This document shows, piece by piece, positions 1 to 13,277 of a stretch of 64,000 nt of DNA. The notes under the pieces are model-generated. The model ran no database searches. It worked only from the letters and a program-made list of their open reading frames with translations, and had not been told where the DNA came from. Within the stretch, counting starts at the first letter, position 1; each line of letters begins with the position of its first letter. Position numbers and translations under genes: made by a program. This DNA comes from Colwellia psychrerythraea 34H (GTDB lineage Bacteria; Pseudomonadota; Gammaproteobacteria; Enterobacterales; Alteromonadaceae): the NCBI RefSeq assembly GCF_000012325.1, contig NC_003910.7, positions 558,001-622,000 of the forward strand, given 5' to 3'.

Positions 1-1680
<1,680 letters not shown>

Positions 1681-1849
1681 TACAACACCCAAGTAGTTTT
1701 GCTGAGAAGTGATACTGAAGTGATTTGTATAAAGACTGACATAGACCGAAAGGTAAGAAAACATCACGTACTTACGTGTTACTTGAACCAAGAAAACCAA
1801 ACGATATTTATAGCTCATTGAGCAAGCTTTCTAAGATTGTACCTTTTTT

Positions 1850-1966
1850 GTTTAGCGACAATAGCGCTGTGGTCCCACCTGATCCCTTTCCGAACTCAGA
1901 AGTGAAACGCAGTTGCGCCGATGGTAGTGTGGGAGTTCCCATGTGAGAGTAGGACATTGCTAAACT
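1850..1966 (+). rRNA. rrf: 5S ribosomal RNA
   Basis: This is a 117-nt gene with complementary ends (GTTTAGC...GCTAAAC) and the conserved internal blocks GGTCCCACCTGA, CCGAACTCAGAAGTGAAAC and GATGGTAGTGTGGG. It is identical by eye to the copy at 7683-7799. It lies about 170 nt downstream of the 23S gene in the same operon. Ends were set from the terminal helix and could be off by one or two bases. Confidence 0.96.
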
Positions 1967-1992
1967 TCTAATTTGTGCTGCGGCACACGAGA

Positions 1993-2016
1993 AGCCCGTT
2001 ACATTTGTGACGGGCT
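1993..2016 (+). terminator. Hairpin behind the first rRNA operon
   Basis: A 10-bp stem (AGCCCGTTAC with GTGACGGGCT, one wobble pair) closes a 4-nt loop 27 nt after the 5S gene. No T-run follows, so it is either a weak or Rho-assisted terminator or only a processing hairpin. The equivalent hairpin after the second operon does carry a T-run. Confidence 0.5.
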
Positions 2017-2118
2017 ACTTGAGAAACACTATTTGTTAACTTAATTGCCTGATAAATGAGCGATTAATGTAAAAAATACTGTTTTATAAAATACTTATTT
2101 TCTTTATGAAACTAAGTG

Positions 2119-2146
2119 TTGACAATAAAACTGAGAGGCGTATTAT
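2119..2146 (+). promoter_or_regulatory. rRNA operon promoter
   Basis: TTGACA (2119-2124) and TATTAT (2141-2146) are separated by 16 nt, close to the sigma-70 consensus. A GC-rich discriminator (GCGCACC) follows the -10, as in stringently controlled rRNA promoters. The region just upstream is very AT-rich, like an UP element. It lies about 330 nt before the 16S gene, so the second operon should be transcribed independently of the first. Confidence 0.85.
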
Positions 2147-2230
2147 GCGCACCTCACTCAGGCAAGGCCTGAGGTTAAGAAGATAACGAATGCGATTATC
2201 TTCTGTCTTTCATAGCAATATGAACAGACC

Positions 2231-2275
2231 TTTTCTTTAACAATTAGTTATCATGCAATTTGTGTGAGCACTCAC
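2231..2275 (+). promoter_or_regulatory. rRNA leader antitermination region (boxA-like)
   Basis: TTCTTTAACAATTAG followed by a TGTGTGAGCACTCACA hairpin closely resembles the boxA/boxC leader segment of enterobacterial rRNA operons, which binds NusB/NusE and is used in 16S processing. A second boxA-like stretch (ATTCTTTAACAATCTGG, about 4306-4322) lies in the spacer before the 23S gene. Confidence 0.7.
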
Positions 2276-2477
2276 ATTAATGTTGTTTTACATAGTTTTC
2301 CTTTCGGGGAGAACAAAAAAACGCTTAATGAATGATGTTCATGCAAATAAATATAGTTATTTATCTTTAGTTAGATAGGTAGCGACTATGTAATGCGATA
2401 TCAACTTCGGTTGGTATCACGACAGAATTCATTGAGCAGTAACACATCGCTTGCGATGAGGTTACACAAACGATTTT

Positions 2478-4022
<1,545 letters not shown>

Positions 4023-4119
4023 TCTTGAAGTAAAATTGCTTAATGGAAATCAGTTTTCGGATTGTATTTCACGAGTGTTCACACAAATTACATGATAACA
4101 AATTGAAAGATACCCTGAT

Positions 4120-4195
4120 GGGGCTATAGCTCAGCTGGGAGAGCGCCTGCCTTGCACGCAGGAGGTCAGCAGTTCGATCCTGCTTAGCTCCACCA
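4120..4195 (+). tRNA. alaT: tRNA-Ala (anticodon TGC)
   Basis: A 76-nt cloverleaf with acceptor GGGGCTA/TAGCTCC, a D-arm with AGCTCAGCTGGGAGAGC, an anticodon arm CTGCC-TTGCACG-CAG carrying TGC, a T-arm with GTTCGATCC and an encoded CCA end. It lies in the 16S-23S spacer. No tRNA-Ile is visible in this spacer, so this operon has the single-tRNA spacer type. Confidence 0.97.
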
Positions 4196-4628
4196 TCTTG
4201 TATCTTTTACTAAAGAAAGAGACCAAATTTAAATACACTTTTTAAAGTGATTTTAAATTTGGTTTTTTAAACCACGAATTATGCCGAATGCGTGCTAATT
4301 TGAATTCTTTAACAATCTGGAAAGCTGATATAAATATCGGTATTTATAAGGTAAGCACGGTGTCGCGCTGTTGTTTACATGATTATAAATACCAAGCTGT
4401 TATCTCATTCTCTTATCGTGAATGTGGTAATGGTGATAGTGCATCCCCCCAAGGATGTATTATCAAATTCATACTGCTCGCAAGAGCATGATGTCTTATC
4501 AAGTAACTCATCGTATATCTTCGGATATACTGAGTACGTGAAAATGTCAGACTTTACAATTGCCTTGGATTAGTCTCCGGGGCGTACTTCGTTTTCAAAT
4601 CTTCGGATGAGACTACTTAGGGTTGTAT

Positions 4629-7521
<2,893 letters not shown>

Positions 7522-7682
7522 TACAACACCCAAGTAGTTTTGCTGAAAAGTGATACTGAAGTGATTTGTATAAAGACTGACACAGAAAACATCACGTACT
7601 TACGTGTTACTTGAACCAAGAATAAAGAACAAAACGATATTTATAGCTCATTGAGCAAGCTTTCTAAGATTGTCCCCTTTTT

Positions 7683-7799
7683 GTTTAGCGACAATAGCGC
7701 TGTGGTCCCACCTGATCCCTTTCCGAACTCAGAAGTGAAACGCAGTTGCGCCGATGGTAGTGTGGGAGTTCCCATGTGAGAGTAGGACATTGCTAAACT
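7683..7799 (+). rRNA. rrf: 5S ribosomal RNA
   Basis: A 117-nt gene identical by eye to 1850-1966, with the same terminal helix and conserved blocks. The 23S-5S spacer upstream is shorter than in the first operon because a stretch after AAGACTGACA is missing, so the two spacers differ by an indel. It is followed by a strong terminator and then by degenerate 5S copies. Confidence 0.96.
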
Positions 7800-7824
7800 T
7801 CTAATTTGTACTTAGGTACTAGAG

Positions 7825-7853
7825 AAGCCCGATTCGAAAGAGTCGGGCTTTTT
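7825..7853 (+). terminator. Rho-independent terminator of the second rRNA operon
   Basis: An 11-bp stem (AAGCCCGATTC/GAGTCGGGCTT, one wobble) with a GAAA tetraloop is followed by five T. It lies 26 nt after the 5S gene. Confidence 0.92.
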
Positions 7854-7882
7854 GCTGTCTGGCATTTAATAAACTCCAATAA

Positions 7883-7963
7883 TAGTGAAGTAAAACATCC
7901 TTGCGCCGATGGTAGTGTGACTCATGCTAGTTAAGCCCATGTGAGAATAGGACATTGCTAAAC
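7883..7963 (+). pseudogene. 5S rRNA remnant 1 (5'-truncated)
   Basis: The segment retains the 3' two-thirds of 5S rRNA. TTGCGCCGATGGTAGTGTG is identical to the functional gene, and CCCATGTGAG, TAGGACATTGCTAAACTTCTA are nearly so. The GGGAGTT loop is replaced by an unrelated insert (ACTCATGCTAGTTAAG). The 5' third is absent, so the terminal helix cannot form. This is a decayed copy, not a working 5S gene. Confidence 0.8.
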
Positions 7964-7975
7964 TTCTATTAAGGA

Positions 7976-8003
7976 AACCCATCGCTTGCGCTACGGGTTT
8001 TTT
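7976..8003 (+). terminator. Terminator-like hairpin behind 5S remnant 1
   Basis: AAACCC and GGGTTT flank an imperfect inner stem (TCGC/GCG) and are followed by a T-run. Its position after the 5S remnant matches the functional terminator after the real 5S, so it looks like the terminator of a duplicated 5S unit. Confidence 0.6.
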
Positions 8004-8004
8004 G

Positions 8005-8044
8005 CTTTCTGATGTTTAGTAAAAGCGCGAATAAATTCCCGCCT
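8005..8044 (+). repeat. 40-bp direct repeat, copy 1
   Basis: A 40-nt stretch identical to 8228-8267, giving a repeat period of 223 nt that also contains a 5S remnant and a hairpin. Its 3' half, GCGCGAATAAATTCCCGCCT, recurs far away at 36897-36916, so part of it belongs to a dispersed repeat family. Confidence 0.9.
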
Positions 8045-8049
8045 GCATA

Positions 8050-8176
8050 TTGTGCCCCTACCTGAATATATTCGTCTTCTTTGCCACAGTGCTTCAGAAG
8101 TGGAACGCTGTTACGCCGATTGTTGTGTGACTGATGTTAGTTAAGCCTATGTGATAGTGGTGCATTCTCCACTTCT
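8050..8176 (+). pseudogene. 5S rRNA remnant 2 (strongly diverged)
   Basis: Recognisable as a near-full-length 5S copy by ordered matches: GTGCCCCTACCTGA, TTCAGAAGTGGAACG, TACGCCGAT, GTTGTGTG and ATGTGATAGT, ending in ACTTCTAAATTGTA. It carries the same kind of insert as remnant 1 (ACTGATGTTAGTTAAG), so the two remnants descend from one altered copy that was later duplicated. The conserved helices are broken by many substitutions. Confidence 0.7.
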
Positions 8177-8227
8177 AAATTGTACTGTGTACACGATAAA
8201 CCCATAGCTAACACCATAGCTTTTTTA

Positions 8228-8267
8228 CTTTCTGATGTTTAGTAAAAGCGCGAATAAATTCCCGCCT
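8228..8267 (+). repeat. 40-bp direct repeat, copy 2
   Basis: Identical to 8005-8044. It is followed (about 8272-8320) by a third, much weaker 5S-like stretch (TTGTACCTAACC, GAGCTTCAAAAGAGCAAGG), so the array seems to begin a third unit before it fades. Confidence 0.9.
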
Positions 8268-8529
8268 ACTTATTATGGTTGTACCTAACCTTCTTCATTA
8301 CTGCAGAGCTTCAAAAGAGCAAGGAAATTAAATTAAAGGCTTGCCACTAATACACATTATTCACTAGAAGGGCTGTTATGAAGTGTTAATAAGGGCACGT
8401 TAGTATAAGCGTAATAGGTTTGTGTTTAATGATTAATATTCAGAAAGAACAAAAGGGGGATTATGAGGAGCTGGTTGTCTGCCTATTCTAAATCTTGTAT
8501 TGATCTAAAATAGGCAGCTAGTTTTTTAG
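8268..8529. other. Non-coding stretch between 5S array and yjbH
   Basis: No convincing reading frame is present. It holds the fading third 5S remnant (to about 8320) and AT-rich sequence. Near the end is a hairpin (arms 8479-8487 and 8509-8517, CTGCCTATT/AATAGGCAG) followed on the plus strand by TTTTTT at 8522-8527. That looks like a plus-strand terminator although no plus-strand gene precedes it; the neighbouring gene ends here on the minus strand. Confidence 0.6.
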
Positions 8530-10614
8530 TTAACGCGCGTGATAATACGCTTCTCTTAAGCGATTAGCATTTCCGTAAATATATTCGCTACTTAAGCGAT
8601 TGTTATTATAAAATGCACTATCAAGGTTATAAAACCTCTGAGAGGTGTCACCAGTGCCTGGTGTTAGCCTATTATGGTCTTTTCCTACCAATGTATTCAC
8701 TGAGTATCGCCATTTAGGCTTACCTCTTACCTGGAAGTATTTATTATTGTAATCTTTACGTGGTGTTAACGGAATAGAAAATCCTAGGCCAATGAATTGA
8801 TTAGCTTCTTCATTATCAACTTTAGTATCTTTATAGGTCAGGTTAAGGGTAACATCGCCAAACATTCTCTCTAACTTAACAACGACGCCTTTATCTTGTT
8901 GCCAAAATTGCCCTACTTGCATTTCTGCAGAGGCGTTGAAATGTGCGTTGTAGTATAGGTACTTAGCAATTACGACATCTCTTTGTAGGGGCTCCGCTTC
9001 TTTCCAGCAAGCAGGAAATAAAATATTACAACCATTATAATGTTCTCTTTCAGGTGGTTCTTGATTTTCATACCGTGCTGTAAATAGGTTGATTTTATGG
9101 CTTCCACCATAGCTTTGCCAGCGTACTTCATTCGATAAGTAATCGTAAGTATCTCTGTACCTTCCCACAGAAGACATGTTCTTTATGGAATAGGGTAATG
9201 AAAAGGTTTGATGGAAGCTGTACTCTTTCAGTCCTGTCTTTTGCTTATAATCAGAAAAATACTCGCCATCTTCGAAGTTTTTAGTTTCTGCAACTTGTTT
9301 TGTATGTTGCGCAGTAACTGCGGCGCCTGGCCATAAGGGCACCTCGACATGACTAATCAATGCCAGAGATGCATCAAATGTGCCAAACTCTGTACCCACT
9401 CTCGTGACAAGACCAGGCCAAAAAGTAAAACGAGGTTTAAACCATATACTGTTAGCATCATTAAGATCTAGAGTGGAATCTCTACGTTGACTACCAAAGG
9501 TATCAGTGGATATATCGAGTTTCAATGGCTGATTATCCCGTAAAAAAGCATCGTATTCTGCTAGGCTCCCCTTAACAACCAAAATAGGTATTTGACGCTC
9601 TTTTAATACAAGCTTAAAATTCGCGTAATTATGTTGAACTTGTTTACTGATAACACCTAGAACAACACCGAGTCCATCTATTTGGTTACGATTATAAACG
9701 TGATTTTCAAGCTCTACGTATAGCGTATTACCATCAGTTTCACCTATGCTAATCGCTTCAAAGCCTTCTTTTACTAGTAACTCTTTTACTCGTAATCGTT
9801 CAGCAGTGCCCGAAGGTGAAGCCGCACCAGAGTCCAAATCATCCAGATGCGAAGACTCATGCGAACTAGCCGTCATACGATTATTGTTGTTACTCTGATT
9901 CCCTTCTCCACCAAGAGGAATTGTAAAACCTAAACCATAGTAAAAATCATCCTTTAGTGCTTGGTTAGTGCTCGAAACAAGTATGTCTGAAGTTAATTGG
10001 ACACCACTGTAAAGCCATCCTTTAGGAGATGATAAATGTAAGCCGAATTGAGTGTCGGCTGCATCATACTCAGCTGAGAGTTTAACCCAATTATAAGGTT
10101 GCCATTCAATGCCAGCAAAGAAACCATTAAGTCGGTCTTCAGTTGAAACACTTGTTCCAATACCAAGGGATAAATTAACAGCCTCAAAAATATTTTTTGA
10201 GGCTACGGCATATTTAGCGTCATAGAAGTTGGCTGCACCACCAACATCCTGTATGCCGACAGCTAAACTAAACCAATCTTTTGGAATAAAAGGAATCCCC
10301 AATTTAATATTAGCTGATAAATCGGTTAATCCATCTTCACTGCCGTGTTTGTAATCGGCTAGTCGTCCTGAAACTTCGACATATTTCCACAAACCAACAC
10401 CAAAGTTATAATTATCACCATTGCGGTAACCCGCACCAGTTCTCGTTTCTACCTGATTACCATATTGAAAGAAAAATTTACCTTCTTCGAATAATGTAGC
10501 CGTGGGAGTGTTTATTAAACCACTATAACCTTGAAAAGACATGGTTGCCTCAGGTTCAGCAGTAACAGTAATAGAAGGTAGCAAAGCCAATGCCAAAAGA
10601 ATACAGCGCTTCAT
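8530..10614 (-). CDS. YjbH-type outer-membrane exopolysaccharide protein
   Basis: A 694-residue protein with a cleavable signal peptide (residues 1 to about 19, ending VTAEP) and then the YjbH-family opening 'GYSGLINTPTA...GKFFFQYG'. The rest is rich in alternating aromatic and polar strands typical of a beta-barrel (for example RFYNLDSAFYNNNRLSSEYIYG near the C-terminus). E. coli YjbH, of similar length, belongs to the yjbEFGH exopolysaccharide operon and is thought to act in the outer membrane. No yjbE, yjbF or yjbG homologue is adjacent, so the gene stands alone between two minus-strand hairpins. A role in polymer export or surface structure is inferred from the family only. Confidence 0.8.
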   Translation of the reverse strand: MKRCILLALALLPSITVTAEPEATMSFQGYSGLINTPTATLFEEGKFFFQYGNQVETRTGAGYRNGDNYNFGVGLWKYVEVSGRLADYKHGSEDGLTDLSANIKLGIPFIPKDWFSLAVGIQDVGGAANFYDAKYAVASKNIFEAVNLSLGIGTSVSTEDRLNGFFAGIEWQPYNWVKLSAEYDAADTQFGLHLSSPKGWLYSGVQLTSDILVSSTNQALKDDFYYGLGFTIPLGGEGNQSNNNNRMTASSHESSHLDDLDSGAASPSGTAERLRVKELLVKEGFEAISIGETDGNTLYVELENHVYNRNQIDGLGVVLGVISKQVQHNYANFKLVLKERQIPILVVKGSLAEYDAFLRDNQPLKLDISTDTFGSQRRDSTLDLNDANSIWFKPRFTFWPGLVTRVGTEFGTFDASLALISHVEVPLWPGAAVTAQHTKQVAETKNFEDGEYFSDYKQKTGLKEYSFHQTFSLPYSIKNMSSVGRYRDTYDYLSNEVRWQSYGGSHKINLFTARYENQEPPEREHYNGCNILFPACWKEAEPLQRDVVIAKYLYYNAHFNASAEMQVGQFWQQDKGVVVKLERMFGDVTLNLTYKDTKVDNEEANQFIGLGFSIPLTPRKDYNNKYFQVRGKPKWRYSVNTLVGKDHNRLTPGTGDTSQRFYNLDSAFYNNNRLSSEYIYGNANRLREAYYHAR

Positions 10615-10673
10615 TTAAATAAATCCTAGCAAGTGAATTAGCACAAAAAATTGTAAAATAATAAAAGTTTGAA

Positions 10674-10703
10674 TGAAAAAAAACCCGCCAAATAGGCGGG
10701 TTT
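10674..10703 (-). terminator. Terminator of the lipoprotein gene
   Basis: A perfect 9-bp stem (AAACCCGCC/GGCGGGTTT) with an AAATA loop, and an A-run on its left that reads as a T-run on the minus strand. It lies 27 nt past the stop of the lipoprotein gene and separates it from yjbH. T residues on the right make it possibly bidirectional. Confidence 0.85.
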
Positions 10704-10729
10704 TATTAATCTATTATAATATTAATAGA

Positions 10730-11746
10730 TTAGCCTTCACCACCAGTACCACCAGTACCACCAGTGCCATCGATGATATCACCAACAGTATCTCCAAGAG
10801 CGTCTTCATCAAGTTCCATAGGAACTTCTTCAGTAGGAACTTCAACACCAGTATCTGATGTGATTTCAGCTGAAATCATAGTTACTTCATCTGAAATTTG
10901 TGTTTGCGTAGCATTAATAGTTGCAAGCGCTGCAGAATTAGCAGTACCTAGGTCAACTTCAGGGTCAACAAGCAATGCAGCAGTAACAGTTTCAACAGCA
11001 TTCACATAGTCGTTAATAGCAGCTGATAATGTAGAACCATCGGCAACATCTAAGCTTGTTAACGAGGCATTAATTAGTGTTAATGTTGCAGTAATAGAAT
11101 CTTCAGTAGAAACATCAGCCGATACTGACGCATCAACAATGTCTATAGCAAAGATGTTAGTTGCTGAAAGATCAACACCTAAAATAGCACCAATAATCTC
11201 AGAAGTATCATTTTGGACTTCTAAAAAGTCAGCTGCAGAAATGGTTGCTAAATCGATAGCTGAACCTTCAATAGCAGCTGAAGATAAAATAGTTTCTGTC
11301 GCCATTGTAGTTAATGAATTCACATCTGCGCTTATTGCTGTACCGTCTGAATAAGTAATAGTAGATAATGATAAACCTACTAGCTCAGCAGCTGGAATTG
11401 ATTCACCACGAGCAACATCGCCACATAGTGTAGCATCACAAATCATAGTTGTATCTTCGTCAGCAAGAACTTCAACCACGAATGTACCCATAATTTCGGC
11501 GCCTGAAGCATCAACAACCTGCACGCTATAATCGCCATTTGCATCAGTTTGTGCAGTAGCAAGTACGGTAGCTCTCTCGGCATCGCTAGCAGCATAAACA
11601 TTAACCGTAGCAGCAGCTAAACTTCCTTTAATGGCCGCACCAGAAATATCCAGAGTTGTCGGAGTTGGATCATTGTTATCATTGTTACAAGCGGTTAAAG
11701 CTAACGCTATACTTACAGCTAACGTTGTACGAACTATTTTTTTCAT
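10730..11746 (-). CDS. Acidic repetitive surface lipoprotein, function unknown
   Basis: A 338-residue protein with a lipoprotein signal peptide ending LALTAC (Cys20). The residue after Cys is not Asp, which favours outer-membrane sorting. Residues about 35-85 (SGAAIKGSLAAATVNVYAA...TDANGDYSVQV) look like a carboxypeptidase-regulatory/Ig-like fold found in many surface lipoproteins. The remainder is Ala/Thr/Ser/Asp-rich and predicted helical. The C-terminus is a glycine tail (GTGGTGGTGGEG) encoded by three 9-bp repeats at 10739-10765. There are no catalytic motifs. The strongly acidic composition fits a cold marine envelope protein. Function cannot be assigned. Confidence 0.75.
   Translation of the reverse strand: MKKIVRTTLAVSIALALTACNNDNNDPTPTTLDISGAAIKGSLAAATVNVYAASDAERATVLATAQTDANGDYSVQVVDASGAEIMGTFVVEVLADEDTTMICDATLCGDVARGESIPAAELVGLSLSTITYSDGTAISADVNSLTTMATETILSSAAIEGSAIDLATISAADFLEVQNDTSEIIGAILGVDLSATNIFAIDIVDASVSADVSTEDSITATLTLINASLTSLDVADGSTLSAAINDYVNAVETVTAALLVDPEVDLGTANSAALATINATQTQISDEVTMISAEITSDTGVEVPTEEVPMELDEDALGDTVGDIIDGTGGTGGTGGEG
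10739..10765 (+). repeat. Three tandem 9-bp repeats in the lipoprotein C-terminus
   Basis: ACCACCAGT is repeated three times in frame. On the minus strand it encodes Gly-Thr-Gly/Gly-type units of the lipoprotein tail. Copy-number change would alter tail length without shifting the frame. Confidence 0.85.
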
Positions 11747-12056
11747 TTTTAATTGCCCTATAATTTATCTAAAGAGGAGTAGCATATTACTAAAGAATTC
11801 CTTGTAATATACAAAGTCTATTGTATTTTTCTAGATGGTAATTGATGGATGTAATTTATACAAGCTAATTTAAGCTAATTAGCGCCTCATTTTTTATTAT
11901 GTGTTTGGACAAAATTGTTTTATATGAGAGTAGGATAGAAATAATACTCTATTTTAGAAGGTTTACTTTTTTCGCGTCTTGCATTTTTGTATTAGACAGC
12001 GTTAATTGCATAGTTTAATCTAGTGGTCATACCACTAATGATTATGAGTACCTGTT
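11747..12056. other. Divergent intergenic region
   Basis: 310 nt separate the minus-strand lipoprotein and the plus-strand crotonase gene, so it must hold both promoters. It is AT-rich with no reading frame. The only clear signal is the palindrome at 12021-12037. No convincing -35/-10 pair was chosen. Confidence 0.6.
12021..12037 (+). promoter_or_regulatory. Palindromic operator candidate (GntR/FadR-like half-sites)
   Basis: TAGTGGT-CAT-ACCACTA is a perfect 7+3+7 palindrome 19 nt before the start of the crotonase gene. Its core TGGTCATACCA fits the loose GntR/FadR-subfamily pattern T.GT...AC.A. Being so close to the start it would act as a repressor site. The identity of the regulator is inference. 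Confidence 0.5.
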
Positions 12057-12878
12057 ATGCCTAGTAAAAATATGGAACAAAGAGTGAATCTCGAAATAAG
12101 TAACGGGATAGCCTATGTTAGCTTGAACAGGCCTGATAAATGTAATGCGTTAGATATATTAATGTTTCATGCGATCCGAAAAACCATTAAACGCTTGAAA
12201 GCAGACCGAAGTATTAGGACAGTAATTGTTACAGGTAATGGTGATGACTTCTGTTCCGGATTAGATGTTAAATCGGTAATGTCCTCAACAAAAGGGCCGC
12301 TTGAATTACTCCTTAAATTGTTACCTTGGCGAGCTAACTTAGCTCAGTATGTTTCAACGGGTTGGAGAGAAATACCAGCGCCTGTAATCGTGGTCATCAA
12401 AGGTCGTTGTTGGGGAGGAGGATTGCAAATTGCCTTGGGTGGAGACTTTAGAATATCTACACCGGACGCCTCAATATCTATAATGGAATCTCGTTGGGGT
12501 TTGATACCCGATATGGGAGGAACACTAGCATTAAAAGAGTTGTTAAGACTGGATAAAGCTAAAGAGCTTGCGATGACAGGAGAAGTTATTACTGGATTAC
12601 AAGCGCTTGAATATGGCTTAGTTACCCATGTAGACGATGAACCTTTTGAGAGAGCGATAAAGCTAGCCGAAATAATATCTCAGCAGTCACCAGATTCAAT
12701 AGCAGCAACTAAAAAACTCTATAACAGAAGTTGGTGGAGCAAACCTGGATTTGCCCTTCTGAGAGAATCTTTTTATCAAATCAAAATTTTAATTGGTAAA
12801 AATAGAGCGATTAAAACTTACAATCAAATTAACCAAGATAAAAAAGCGAGAGAATTCATTAACAGAAAAAATTGGTAG
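12057..12878 (+). CDS. Enoyl-CoA hydratase/isomerase (crotonase) family protein
   Basis: A 273-residue protein with the crotonase fold signatures. NRPDKCNALD is near residue 25. GDDFCSGLDVKSV around 62-75 helps form the oxyanion hole. GRCWGGGLQIALGGDF around 116-131 and MESRWGLIPDMGGT around 143-156 follow. Glu144 aligns with the second catalytic Glu of enoyl-CoA hydratase. The position of the first catalytic Glu (GGGCEL in hydratases) is Gln124 here, so a classical hydratase mechanism is doubtful; isomerase or another CoA-ester activity is possible. The gene is monocistronic, with a palindromic operator candidate in front and a strong terminator behind. A second Met four codons in (12069) is an alternative start. 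Confidence 0.85.
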   Translation: MPSKNMEQRVNLEISNGIAYVSLNRPDKCNALDILMFHAIRKTIKRLKADRSIRTVIVTGNGDDFCSGLDVKSVMSSTKGPLELLLKLLPWRANLAQYVSTGWREIPAPVIVVIKGRCWGGGLQIALGGDFRISTPDASISIMESRWGLIPDMGGTLALKELLRLDKAKELAMTGEVITGLQALEYGLVTHVDDEPFERAIKLAEIISQQSPDSIAATKKLYNRSWWSKPGFALLRESFYQIKILIGKNRAIKTYNQINQDKKAREFINRKNW

Positions 12879-12956
12879 TTATTACAAACGGATTAATTCC
12901 CGCTTAGTGCTTAATAAATTAGTCCGATCGCTACTGCACTGCTGAACAATACTCTG

Positions 12957-12994
12957 AAAAGGATAATTTGCAGCTTAGCTATTATCCTTTTTTT
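12957..12994 (+). terminator. Rho-independent terminator
   Basis: A 10-11 bp stem (AAAGGATAAT with ATTATCCTTT) is followed by a long T-run. It terminates the crotonase gene about 80 nt after its stop. Confidence 0.9.
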
Positions 12995-13107
12995 GTCTAC
13001 TGCATTAATATCAAAACCTAGTCTTGTAGTTATTAACTTCCATATGTTAATCACACCTTAGTAGACTCTCTCCTCACCATCAAATCCATTTATCACCTCT
13101 ATAGTTA

Positions 13108-13164
13108 GTGTCCGTGTTATGTCATACGGACAGTCGCGGACACATCCAGCGTCCGTTCGGACAC
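13108..13164 (+). promoter_or_regulatory. Upstream activator sites: repeated GTGTCCG/CGGACAC
   Basis: GTGTCCG at 13108-13114 faces CGGACA at 13127-13132. Further CGGACAC half-sites lie at 13137-13143 and 13158-13164, the last preceded by GTCCG at 13151. These clustered inverted half-sites lie about 65-120 nt before a sigma-54 promoter match, the usual place for an NtrC-type activator to bind. The NtrC-type regulator at 18233-19540 in the same module is the obvious candidate; that link is inference. Confidence 0.65.
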
Positions 13165-13224
13165 TCAGGGATATTTAATAGATATTTAACATAATAATTA
13201 CAGTCACTTAAGCTGCTTTAATTT

Positions 13225-13242
13225 GTGGCATTGAATCTGCAA
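13225..13242 (+). promoter_or_regulatory. Sigma-54 (RpoN) promoter
   Basis: GTGGCATTGAATCTGCAA places GG at 13227-13228 and GC at 13239-13240, exactly 12 nt apart as in the -24/-12 consensus TGGCAC-N5-TTGC. Transcription would start near 13252, 26 nt before the first gene of the ABC module. The module encodes a GAFTGA-containing sigma-54 activator, which supports the call. Confidence 0.75.
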
Positions 13243-13277
13243 TACTTGGTCATTGTTAAATAATTAAGTAGAAGTCT

